Below are positions 12,631-23,527 of a stretch of 64,000 bases of DNA, piece after piece. The stretch's first letter is position 1; the number at the start of each line of letters is the position of its first letter. The notes under the pieces are model-generated. The model ran no database searches, had not been told where the DNA came from, and was given only the letters and a program-made list of their open reading frames with translations. This DNA is from Triops longicaudatus (lineage: Eukaryota; Arthropoda; Branchiopoda; Notostraca; Triopsidae): the NCBI GenBank assembly GCA_022885665.1, contig JAGQDJ010000202.1:1054001-1118000 (forward strand). The letters are read 5' to 3'. A program made the translations under genes and the position numbers.

Positions 12631-15600
12631 ATGTTGGGAAGGGCAACTGTGGTAAATTTTTCTCAATGGCTGGGGCAGTTGCGGCAAGCGGTATCTGCGC
12701 TGAAAAATAGCAACAACACCGCAACCATCGGGGATCAGTTGTCTAGCTTATCCGCAAGTTTAAAGAATGGTGCGTACAAGAAATTGGAAGCCAAGCAAGA
12801 AGAAAGGCTTGAAATGGAAGTAGCAGAATTGTGGGAAATCCTAATGGCTTTACCAAGTGCGGACAGTTCACCCCAACTAGCCGTAGCGCTTGGAACCTCA
12901 TTAGTACGACTATTAGTCTTTATCCTCACTTGCAGCCGCCGACGAAACGACTCGCTTTGGTTACAAAACGGGATCCAGATCTCCTTACATGCTAGCAAAA
13001 TCTGCTTCGACCATAAAAGGATCCAAGAGCTTGATGAGTGCCTCTCAGCTTGCCGATCTTGGTTTCTGCAATTGAAAACCCTGAAAAAAGAGACGCAGTT
13101 GCCTCACGAAGCTCAGCTTTGCATGTACGAGATGCTTGCCTTGTATTTACGACAGGATTATGCTCAAATGAAAGAAAAGTTAATGTCTTGGCCAACAATG
13201 ATTCAAAATGATGCAGTGGAATACAATGTCGAAGCTTTTCGAGAAACCGTAACCAAGATGTGCTTCAATATCGGAGTGCAAGCATATGAGCAGGAAGATT
13301 ATTGTAACGCTGCATCCTGGCTTGAGCAGGCTGTCAACTTTGGTAACTGTATCAAACAGACACACAAATAACAATAAAAAAATATTCGACGGTTTTCCCT
13401 CTTTTAGGCATCCGTAATGCAGAAATTCGAAATAAAGCAGTAATATCGCTAGCAGGAGCTTATCTGGATTGGAACGGGGCTAAGTATTATTCCCAAGCGT
13501 TGAAACTACTTGATTCAGTTCCTATTTCTGGTAATAAATACATGATTTCTGTCAGGAATTGGAAATCGAACCGAAGCTAAAATAAATGATCTGACCTAGG
13601 ACCCGTGTTACGTTTGCGGTTGTATGCGTTAACTTTTCAAGAAAACGTATCGGACACAACGCTAGTCCAAGCAGCAGTCCTGTACTTGAAATCCTTACCT
13701 TCCTTCGATGAGAAGGAATGTTATGTAGCTGAGGTAATGTATATAAGGCTTATTTGTGTGTTCACCTAAGATAAATTTCTTCCATGGATCCATAAGAAAC
13801 GCATTTTGTGCGTGCATTTCCTCTGCCGTAATCTAATTGTTCACCTTTCATTTCTTTTTCAGTTACTGGGGCGAGTGCGGTCTAAGCGAGCGTATGTGAT
13901 TCTTTTGATTTTTAGCGAACTGGAGTACGTGGAAACGGAAGGATTTCAAGCATATCGTTGTTCTTTTCTGGATTTCCACTTAGAAGCACTCATTAATCTT
14001 AACCAGGTCAACGAAGCCAGAGGATTAGCGCAACGAACTGTAACATGGAAATTATCGTGCCCGAGTAATTTTAATTCCTTTAATCAATTTCGCCAATCCT
14101 CAAGAGTGGCCATGTTTTTCGATTTGATAGTTTTCAATTTATTTGATTACATGCGCGTACCCTCACAATTAAAGTGGTATTTTTCAGATGAAGCTTATAT
14201 GAATGTCGCACTTCGACTCGAAAACGAAGCCATTAGGCTCTACAACGCAGTTCAAATCGAAGAAGCCATGCAGTGGTATAACATTTTGATTAGTTTTGCC
14301 AAAAACTTGGGTAAATTTTACCTCTATGGAAATGCGCATTTGTACTAGTTTTTACTTACTTTCAGGAAAAGAAGATCAGGGTCGAGTCCTGGAAAATGCA
14401 TTAATCTGCGCATTACACTGTACAAACGCTGAGCAAGTGGAGAACCATCTTTTCTTGGCAACAGAAACGAAATTTTGGTCAGATAAAAATGTTCTCATAC
14501 AATGCGTCCATTTTCACTTGGCATTGTTACAAAAAAATGTCGAACAAGTGCAAGCCGCTTGTCAGAAGCTGGGTAAAAAAACAAACTAAAAATGGAAAAG
14601 GAAATCCATTTGTTCCTAATTTTTTCCTTTGTTTTATTCCTGAAAATACCAGATTCCGTCCTTGAAAGCGAATCTTATGATGAATCTATGGTACTTAAGA
14701 TCCTGGCTCGTTTCGCGACGTCGTCTCTTTCACTAAGCCAAGCTGAAACTACTGCATCATTGTTACGATCCATGGCGACATTAGCAGAAAGCCCTCAAAT
14801 GCAGATTACTTTTATCCAAGCTCTCGTTCGCTTACATTTGGACATGGTAACCGAAGAACAGTCTCCGTGTACTGGAGTCACGTTCCAGGATATCGTCCAT
14901 GATCTAGAAGCTGCTCATATTGTGTTTTCTACCGCGAATGTAAATGTGAAACTCAATATTTTTGTCAAAGAAATCGTTATGGCGATTTTTTACAGAAATA
15001 TTGAATATTGTATTGATCAATGCCAACGTTTCAGTGATTGATTTTCTTTGAAGGATCACTACGTGGATCGCTGTGACTGGTTCGCAAAACTAGCTACAAA
15101 TATTGCTTTACAAGCTACGTCTTCAGTAATCCGACACAAATGTTATCTTGTGGCATTTAAGCTACGCCGCGTGTTGTGGAAATGGGTACCAAAACTTTAG
15201 CTTTGAAAACGAATTTTGCTATTTTTCGTTCGTTTCGTGTAGGGCGTTTCAACCGAAGAACAAGACGAAGAAAGTGAGTGTGCGTTGGTCATGGCTATGG
15301 CGTACGGTGTTGAAGCTACGAAAAATTTGGGCGATGATATTCAAGATAAGGATTCAATATTACGGTAACATTTGTCTAGTAAATTAAATCGTGAACAAGA
15401 GAGATTTACAAAAAACAAAGGTATAGAAAATTTGAAATAAAATGTAAAAAGTGATGGGAAGGCAGGAAAAGCAACGGCAAATAACAAAGAAATATTGAAT
15501 GCGGTGCAAAATCATCGTAAGTTGAGGTCATAAGGCGAATGTGTGGAAAATGGACAATAAAAGTAATAAGAATATAGAACGTAAAGTACAGAGTGTATCG

Positions 15601-17520
15601 AAAAATAAAACGCAAAAATTAAGCATGTGAAATGAAAAAACCGTTTATTTGAAGAGACAGGTATTTTTTCAGTTAAAAATTTTCAGTTAAAACTCCCAAG
15701 TGACAAATAAATCAGGAACGAATGCTGTTCTCGAAAGCAAAATTCACTGTAGCGAAGAAATGCTGCAAAATATATATAAACGTGAAACAAAACTTTGAAA
15801 CAAGCTGCTAAATAGACGCTATCCTGTTTAGGACGTGTTTGGAGGCCGTGAACGAATATCTGGATACGAAACTGGTAACCTGGACTGTGAAGAGCGAGGG
15901 CGAAGTTGACAACAAGACAGTTTTGGGACTCTATAAATTCTACATTATGGTGAAGCTCATTTCAGTGTCTCTACTTTTAGTAGGGAAAAAGCTATAAATT
16001 TCTGAACGAAAGAATTTCTTTCTGGTGGCTTGGAAGGTGGGATTAGGTGACACGAAAGAAGCTGAGGAATTTCTAACGACGCTTAGCGCCGTAGTAATAG
16101 CAAGAAAAGATGAGATGGGTTGTCCCGAGGCCGAAGCTTGGGAATTGTTGGCAGCCATCGCCTTGGGCCAAATCGACAATTTGGTCATCAATGAATCCGG
16201 TGTCATCCCAACAGACAGCCAGGCTAGTGCGCGTCAGTTTCCTCCTTTGGCTGATCCAATACCCAATTTGGCGTTCACAGTCAAAACTGCGACATGTGTC
16301 GAAACAAGTGTAGTCGGAAGTCTTCGATTTTTGGCCGTTAAGGCCTTACGACAAGCTATTAATGCTTACACTTTGACGGACGACACTAATTACAAGTGTA
16401 TTGCGAGAAACTATCATTAGTTGAGTAACGGGACCTTTAACGGTTAAATCGAATTTTGAAAGAATTTTACTTGTTTATGAGTAGTTTAATTGATCTGCTG
16501 TCGCCCGGAAGTCAAAGGGAAACTCTTGCGAGCCCGGAATTACTGGAGAAGTTGTGGACTTACTGTACTGAAGCGGTTGGCATGGTCCAAGCAGCTGGAA
16601 TTGATTACTTCCCTGTCATAGAGGCACGCTCGTTCATTTTCCTATACTTCACCTTTTTTTCTTTGGCACAAGAATGGGAATTGGATCAGGTTCCTTGGCT
16701 TATTCCTATGGGTCGTAGAGTAGTCGTAATTAATTTTTTTAGTTACTAGTCGGAACATTTAACGTTCAGATTTCTATCTTTTATCGTATTTCATACTTCT
16801 TTGTAATCTTCCGTTTTCATTCCTTAATGGAATTTTTCGGATGAAGTTAGTTAGCTTTCCATTCCTTTTGATTCAAATTTAGATGAGTGAATTGAAAATA
16901 CGTGTTCAGAGTATGTCTAGCGTGCTAATTTCAGTGTGAAACTTGCTTAAAAGCCGTCGTGAATTTGCTTTCCTAGCGTTGTAAATTCTAGTCAATATCG
17001 ACACGCTAAAACGCTTATTTTTAGTACATGGAGATTCCTGTAGCGGTGGTATTCTTGTCTTTTTGTAATGGTCTTATTTCCCATTCTTCGAGCGCCATTG
17101 TCTCGCAACATTCCTTGGGTCAGAAAACACAAAGAAAATAGTACAAACCATTTTTTAACGTCAATTAACTCTCATTTCTTAGCCAGGTGGCCTGGCTGAT
17201 TGCTCGTATCTGGAATATTGGCATCGCTCTCTACTTTCATGCTGAGTCGAAGCACCAAAGCCAGCGGTAAGTCCTTCGAAAGAAAAACAAACCTTAATTT
17301 CTGCGTGCGTGTTTGCCTCTCTTTCCCTTTCCGTCTTCCTGCTGGAAAACAAAAGAGACACCACGCGTTAGAAACGCAAAAGAACGACAAAAGACTATGC
17401 TAATTTATGGTGGACCATAGGTGGTGCCAAATGGCGTGGGACCTTGCTCAAAGTTCGCCCGTCTTTCAGTCCAAATATGAATGCAAAATGAAAAATTTCC
17501 TTGGGAAATTTTCGCCTTAA
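12631..17520 (+). CDS. TEX11: TEX11/SPO22/ZIP4-like meiotic TPR protein
   Basis: The TEX11/Zip4/Spo22 family are helical TPR-repeat proteins that promote meiotic crossovers and synapsis. Thirteen exons: 12631-13342, 13408-13530, 13600-13733, 13863-14310, 14366-14572, 14653-14939, 15054-15185, 15243-15364, 15832-15949, 16037-16419, 16485-16623, 17187-17266 and 17421-17520, giving 994 residues (human TEX11 is about 940). Family-like blocks are MCFNIGVQAYEQEDYCNAAS (TPR), AYLDWNGAKYYSQALKLLDS, EEAMQWYNILISFAKN, DRCDWFAKLATNIALQATSS followed by HKCYLVAFKLRRVLW, and near the end AWLIARIWNIGIALYF with RWCQMAWDLAQ. Exon 11 to exon 12 uses a GC donor at 16624 instead of GT. The exon 9 donor (GTGAAG) and the exon 10 donor (GTTGAG) are also weak, so those edges are less certain. 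Conservation is low, as is usual in this fast-evolving family. AATAAA lies at 17547-17552. Confidence 0.85.
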
Positions 17521-17909
17521 AAAGCGCCCACTTCGATCTTAAAGTAAATAAATACATAAATTAGTAGGAAGCAGGGAAAATCTATCAATAAATAAATAAT
17601 AAAAACAAAAGCAAATAGGGAAGCTGGGAAGTCTCCCATTTCTTTGAACTTCGAGTGTTAATTGCGTTCTTTTTCTTTTCGTAGTTCCGTAAAAGCGTAT
17701 TTTTTCTAGGGGTGTCGTGTTTTATTTTGGGTGTATTTTCTTTCCACTCATTTTGTAAACGCGCATTTTTGTAAAGAAAGTGAGTGAGAGTATTAAAAAG
17801 CGATTTTTCTTCCTTTTGCCGGAATAAGAGGTGCATTTTTTCGAAGGAAGGTGTTTTATTTTTAGTTTCTATTTTTTCTTCCAATATCTGTCGGAAAGCA
17901 AATTTGAAG

Positions 17910-17979
17910 ATGACAGAGAAGGGGAACAAATTTAAGCTCACAGTTAATGTATCTGTCGGTAGCCAAGTTTCCGAAGACG
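17910..17979 (+). other. Candidate alternative first coding exon of GRIP (MTEKGNKF...)
   Basis: An ATG at 17910 opens 23 codons (MTEKGNKFKLTVNVSVG...SED) and stops at GACG/GTAAAT, a good donor, in phase 1. The first shared GRIP exon at 43305 also needs phase 1, so joining would read ...SED-D-DELPPPS. Splicing over 25 kb would be needed. Coding potential is unproven; phase and donor are the only evidence. Confidence 0.3.
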
Positions 17980-18912
17980 GTAAATATTGAAAAGGAGTAG
18001 CAAGTGATGGTTTGCGAGAGGTTTTTGGCAGGGTGACGGGATAAAAAATCGCATGCGTGGGTCTATTTTGGCATTGCGAGCAACCACGAGACGTTATGGG
18101 TTTGTTTGAAGTGTTGCGGGAGCGGAGTGAGAAAGTGTAGCAAGGAGACCAACTTGGAGTAAACTTTTTACAACTTGATTCAATGAAAGCCATTGTTGTG
18201 TTTATTCACCCCTGTGAACCCGGTGTTAGTTAACATGTCAATGTGCCAGTAACAAATCCGAAAATGAAATCAGATAAGTGCTGTCAGTGAATTGAAAAAA
18301 GTGCAAAATGCGATAGACGAAGTTTATTTGACGTTTCAAGTAACTAGATGCCAAAAGTACCCTAAATGAAAGATTTTTTGCGCGATAAATTTCAAGACAT
18401 TGTGTAAATTAATAAAATAGTACTTGCTCTGGAAACCAAAACTCACCGTCCAAACAGAAAAAAAAAGAAATTGTTTTAGTGTGTCCTTCGTATGTTGGTT
18501 GGATTTCAGCGTCGATTTGGAATACGGGCTTAGAAAGGGGCGTAAAAATCAAAGCAATTTCGCTCCAATTTTATCAACATCATTTGAAACAAGTAGTTTT
18601 CATAATTAAACGTCTCTTCTTCAACTGCAGTTTTTCCCATGACTTTCTTCGTACTTAATCGGCAAGAATAATTACCGAAAACGTGAGAAGCTCCATGGTG
18701 ACATCGTAAAAATAAATATTACAAATTCTCCCTGCATTCCTGCAAGTTTTGAAGCATTTTGCGTGAAACGAAAAAGAAGGGGCAACATTCACCTTCAAAA
18801 AAGTGAAAAGAAGCTCAGATTACTGCAAAGGAACCCAATTTGCCTCCCTACACCCTACCTTTTTTTGACACGCAGAAAAAGCTTTCGGCATGGATTTGAC
18901 GCCCCAGTGCTA

Positions 18913-18931
18913 ATGAAGCTTCAAATGCGAG
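18913..18931 (+). other. Candidate alternative first coding exon (MKLQMR)
   Basis: ATG AAG CTT CAA ATG CGA G is followed by GTAAGTC, a near-perfect donor, in phase 1. The peptide is only six residues, so coding evidence is minimal. It fits the same pattern as the neighbouring candidates for GRIP. Confidence 0.22.
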
Positions 18932-20721
18932 GTAAGTCAAGTGCACAGGAGTGAAAAAGTAGAGCTTTGCACCCCTTTTTAGCCTTAAATCCCCCACCAA
19001 ACATTCTGGTTAAGTTTCACTTGCTCTAAATGAAATGTATACAAATTACTGCAACGGTTGTTGTTGGGAGAAGTAGGCGGGTGTTCGTAAAGTGAGACTT
19101 GGAGAATTTTTAAGTTCGTTAAAGGCTTAGCTGGGGCCCCCCAGTAAGTTTAATTGGATTAATTAGAGACACCCTATTTCTTTCAGTAAAAGGGGTTAGG
19201 GAGGTTGGACTAGTGGGTGAAGAAGTAAATTTTGAGACGCAGGTCTAGTGTGAGAAATGAGCAAAGATGAAGATGGAGATGAATGTCAGTGGGACGTGGA
19301 GAAAAGTGGATAGCAAGAGTGTTCGTTCTCGTATCAAGGGACAATACAAGGTATTGTGTAGAATGGCGAATTGGGGATTGTAGTGTTCCGTTATACAGGA
19401 GTATCCGTTGTTGGTGGGCATTTCGAGAAGTGTTAAGGTGGAAGTGTGGATTTTGAAAGCGCTAACGGGAAAATTGGAACCTGGCCAACGCGCAAAATCG
19501 AAATTTCTTAGTGAATGGAAAGTTCTGTTGGCATCGACACTAGCTTATCTTTACAATCGGGCTTTACAACAAGACGCAGAACTGAAGAATGCAATTAATA
19601 AGCCAGTGTCCTTAACAATGCAGAGTTGCTAAGAATATAAGGTCCGTATTCAGACGTGAGAGAACACCATAAAATAAAGGGCGACACGAATGACAAGTAA
19701 AATTAAATGTTGCGAGGAGCTTGATTAGAAAAAACTGCGTACTATGAATTTATTGTGGAAGAAGTCAATGGGAACTAACTTTTGAAAAGGATCCAAAATT
19801 GCTTGCAATAGAAAGCATAGGGAGCTTATCGTTCTAAAAACTGTTGTGCTTTAAGGCTGGGGAAAAAAACATAAGTGCTGGAACGACCTTAATAGATTGT
19901 TTTTAGTTAAAACGTTGGGTGTCGAGATTCTCTGTAAAACAAGTGACGCCTCAAAACGAGGTTGACACCTAGACATAGTGGAACGGCAAACATATGATAG
20001 GGAACTTGAGAATTTCCCAACTTTTGACTTCAAATGCGTAACAAAGACATGCATTATGTGTCTGCAGAAGCACACTTCAAAAAGTGACCAAGAGAATTTT
20101 CTTTGAAAAATCCATTCGTGTCGAAGCCTCAATTCTGTAATAAGAAGTAAAGCTCAGAATCTCCTAAGCATCTTTACTGCGAAGATACACTTTAAGTGAA
20201 GTGCATCTTATAGCGTATGATTTCTTCAACCTACAGTCATATCATTGAAATTTTCCATACAGTCGTACGACCCGACTTTTTAGTCTCAACAAAAGTGAAT
20301 TCAATGTTAAAGCAATTTCTGTATAATTTTCTTCCAGCATTGTGGAAAAAAACTCCCTTTTTGATTGAGATATTGTTGAAGAATTATTTTAGTTTTACTA
20401 AACTAGATTTAGTCTATGTTGAATATTTTAATCTTTGTAAGCGAAATAGTAGCCTGTATAGTTGTCACTGTTAATATCAATGCTTGTTGTCAATGCTTGT
20501 TTGGATCTTCGAGATTTGAGTTTTGATCTTAAATTAACACTTCGATGATCTCCAACAACCCTTGCTGATGGTCTTTACATATTCGTAACATTTTTCAAAA
20601 TAGTGAACCGAGAGTTAATTTTTCAACAGAAGTTTTAAACGTTGAATGACTGAAAAGATGCTCATTCTGTTTCAGCTCCGTACATCTGGGAAAGAGAAGC
20701 TCGTAAAGTTCATTGTTAACT

Positions 20722-20773
20722 ATGGATTGCTTGCTGCCTCGCTGCCAGTCACCTCTAGCGTGCCAGTTTTTCG
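20722..20773 (+). other. Candidate alternative first coding exon (MDCLLPRCQSPLACQFF)
   Basis: A 17-codon segment with three cysteines ends at TTCG/GTAAGTG, a strong donor, in phase 1. The same stretch is preceded by a good acceptor (TCTGTTTCAG, ending at 20675), so it could instead be an internal or 5' UTR exon. Cysteines near an N-terminus would suit palmitoylation, as known for one mammalian GRIP1 form; that is inference. Confidence 0.28.
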
Positions 20774-21149
20774 GTAAGTGCTCTGGAATTTATTTTACAA
20801 CCAGTTTCCTCCAAATGCCGCTCAGGTTAATTCCTAGCTTAAAACCAACCGTTAACTCTTTACCGCAAATTCCACGCTTTTAAGTCGCAGCTTACTGAAC
20901 AGTCCCACCTCTATACCAGTTGGAAAATACAATACCGCGATCGCCACGTGTGAAAGAATTGCAACAGGAACTTAAGTTTTGTCATATCCAATATTCAAAA
21001 CAACAACTCTGTCAATTATTCTTATGTATTTTTCCGTAATCCGTATTTTTCCGCAATTCAACCGCGATTCACTGGCACTTTGAGCTTATTGCACAATAGT
21101 TCTGTAAATAATTCATTTTTAACAACAAAATACTAAGCTGTTTATTGTT

Positions 21150-21240
21150 ATCAATACTAACTATACTATACTAACTATATAACTATATTGTTATCTATAC
21201 TAACTATATATTTTATTGTTAGTGTTACTAACTATACTAC
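21150..21240. repeat. Degenerate TACTAACTATA repeat
   Basis: An A/T-rich simple repeat with four exact TACTAAC copies at 21155, 21169, 21198 and 21226, separated by TATA-type spacers. Confidence 0.7.
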
Positions 21241-23197
21241 TAGTCTTGTAACCTATTTCTGATAGAAATAGCGTCGTCACGACTGTTAACTTTGCAGTCA
21301 GCAATTACTCGGTGCACGAAAATCTGTATTGAATTTCGAGTCTTATTTACTTTATAACGTTTCGGTGTTAAAATATCCCAAATTACCTTGTTTCTTTCGC
21401 ACAAGACGACAGCCTGGATAAAGACAATAAATAAAGTGCTCTTTTTACAATACTCCCAGTAAATATTTCTCTCTACTTCAATCTACATTAATAAACATAG
21501 CCAGGCATAAAGCTTTAAGTTACTGTACAGGGGTAAATTTACTTCGAGCTCAAACAGATTACTTGTAGGCCTACACCCTTTTTGGGACCAAAGGGTGCAT
21601 AGTGTTGAATGTTGGGTGTCCTAGGATTTTATTAATAGCACTGTTTATCTCTGAGATGCTGAAACGCACTCTAAACGTTATATTACCCTGCAATGTAGCA
21701 CACTTGCACTAACTTCATTACATGCACGAGAAATATAGAGAACTCACGTATCTAAATTTGTCTGTGTAACTTGGCTCATCAATGCCCGCAGTTTAAATTT
21801 AGTACAAAGTGTTGCATGACTTCTTGAAAGAAAAAACAAGTACAAGAAAAGAAAACAACTGAAAAAAGGTTTCTTCCTATCTTTCTCGAGGAAAAGTAAA
21901 AAGCTCTTAAGTTTAATTAGTCCAAACCTAGACCACCTATGGTTTGTCGTTCTCTTACGGTTAAGGGGAAGAAACCGAAGGGTTTGTCACGAGTATAGTA
22001 CCTCGTTAAGGGACGACATATAATGTTAGCATCCGCGTTGACAGACGTTTCCAGATTTTCTTCCGTACCATTGGCAAATTCTATGTTCCTCCCCTTGAAA
22101 AACGAGATTCTTTGTTTCCCTTTCTCTTATCAGAATGCAAGTTTTCCTCTTTTACGTCTAAAAAAGGCCCGAAATGCAGTTGATTACTTGAAGCTTGCCA
22201 TGCAGGAAAAGAAATGAGAATAGGACCAACAGCTTTTTTTACATACTTGAACTTTCTTGAATGAAATTGATCCTGCATGATTTTAGATAGAAGTAGTCAA
22301 CAGTTGAGTCAATATTGAGTCAGAAAAGGGTGAATATGGTAATTGGCTTTCTAGATCGTTTTCCCCCTGAAGTGCCACCTATTTGACTTGCTAAAAGGTG
22401 TGATATGTGCCTTAGTTTTTTTTTCTTCGAAGAGCTGATTTCGTACTATAGACTCCCTTTTTCTCGTCCCTTTAGCGCGTTACCTATTCGAAACTCTTCT
22501 TTTATTCATTAGCATTAACTTCCTGTCCTTTTAGTTGGGGATTGTCGTGTACCAGAGCAATTCGAATATATCGAGAGCCCTTCTCGGAGGCCTATTTTCA
22601 TAGTCCGGGAGAGAGAAGAGTAAAAGTGTTCATATATGTAAGAGAGGAGAAAGAGGCTGACGCGTGGTTGTAAAGGTTTTAGAGGGTGGAGAATACTCTT
22701 GAGGAGGACAAAGTCTTATGGGTAGCTCGCAAGGAAGTCTTCGTAAAGTTTCTTCTTCAGTCTTGTGGCTGGGTCTTTATAGAGAGGATAGTGTGTGTGT
22801 GTGACGAAGCGTTAGCGAGCCTGCAGAAGAAGACGTTAAAGGGGCTTAGGAGAACGACTACCTTTTCTCGCTCACATGCTGTGCCAACACCAAAAGTTGA
22901 ACAAATATACACAAATTTTCTTGTCCCCTTGGTGCATAATGTGTACGGTTTGCGTGAAGAAAAGGTGTTGAAAATCGGGAAAAGACGTTAATGACGTTAC
23001 TTCGAGAGGCCAGACGAGGATTAAGAGACTGTGAGCTTGGAAGTGCTTTACAAGTGATAGCTTTGGAATTTGAAGCTATTGTATTAATTATATTGTGCTA
23101 TAATTTGAATGGGGAAGATTTGGGTGAAGTGTAACTAATTATGAGTGGATAAAAAGGTGGGAATAAAAATATAAACCAAAGAAAAGGGTTTACGAAA

Positions 23198-23240
23198 ATG
23201 CGATTCTTGAAGAGTTTTAAGTTCAGCAGTCACGAAATAG
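23198..23240 (+). other. Candidate alternative first coding exon (MRFLKSFKFSSHEI)
   Basis: ATG at 23198 opens 14 codons rich in basic and aromatic residues and ends at ATAG/GTAAGA, a strong donor, in phase 1. It could join the GRIP exons at 43305 or 43459. The peptide resembles in style the other candidate (MFSNFKNS) at 45693: short, basic, Phe/Lys-rich. No transcript evidence is available here. Confidence 0.35.
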
Positions 23241-23493
23241 GTAAGAAACTTCGTTTTTTATTTTCGATGGACAACTTTTCTAAAAAAAAACGGGTATTCT
23301 TATTTTCTTACTGTTGTTTTAATCGAAGAAATTGAAAGGGGTATAATAGTGACTGTAGTCATTGCATTCTTTGCAAATTGTAATCAAACTCGTAAAAAAT
23401 AGTAAATTGTGTCGAGTATTAATTCGTGAATGTAAAGATTGCTGTCTTGCTTGGTCCCATAAAAGTAATGAGTTAGCTTTATTGAATGTGAAC

Positions 23494-23527
23494 CTGCTGT
23501 AACCTTAGTGAACTAAGATTACAGCAG
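23494..23527. repeat. 34-base near-perfect hairpin
   Basis: Arms of 16 bases (CTGCTGTAACCTTAGT and ACTAAGATTACAGCAG) surround a two-base loop, with one mismatch. It is too short for a usual miRNA precursor and may be a relic of a small element or a dimeric binding site. Confidence 0.6.

Noticed and set aside
19408..19632. 74-codon open frame with helical-looking sequence
   Set aside because: Non-ATG start, no splice signals, no family match. The helical look alone is not enough.
22686..22991. 101-codon open frame
   Set aside because: Starts at GTG with no upstream ATG, mixed composition, no recognisable domain.
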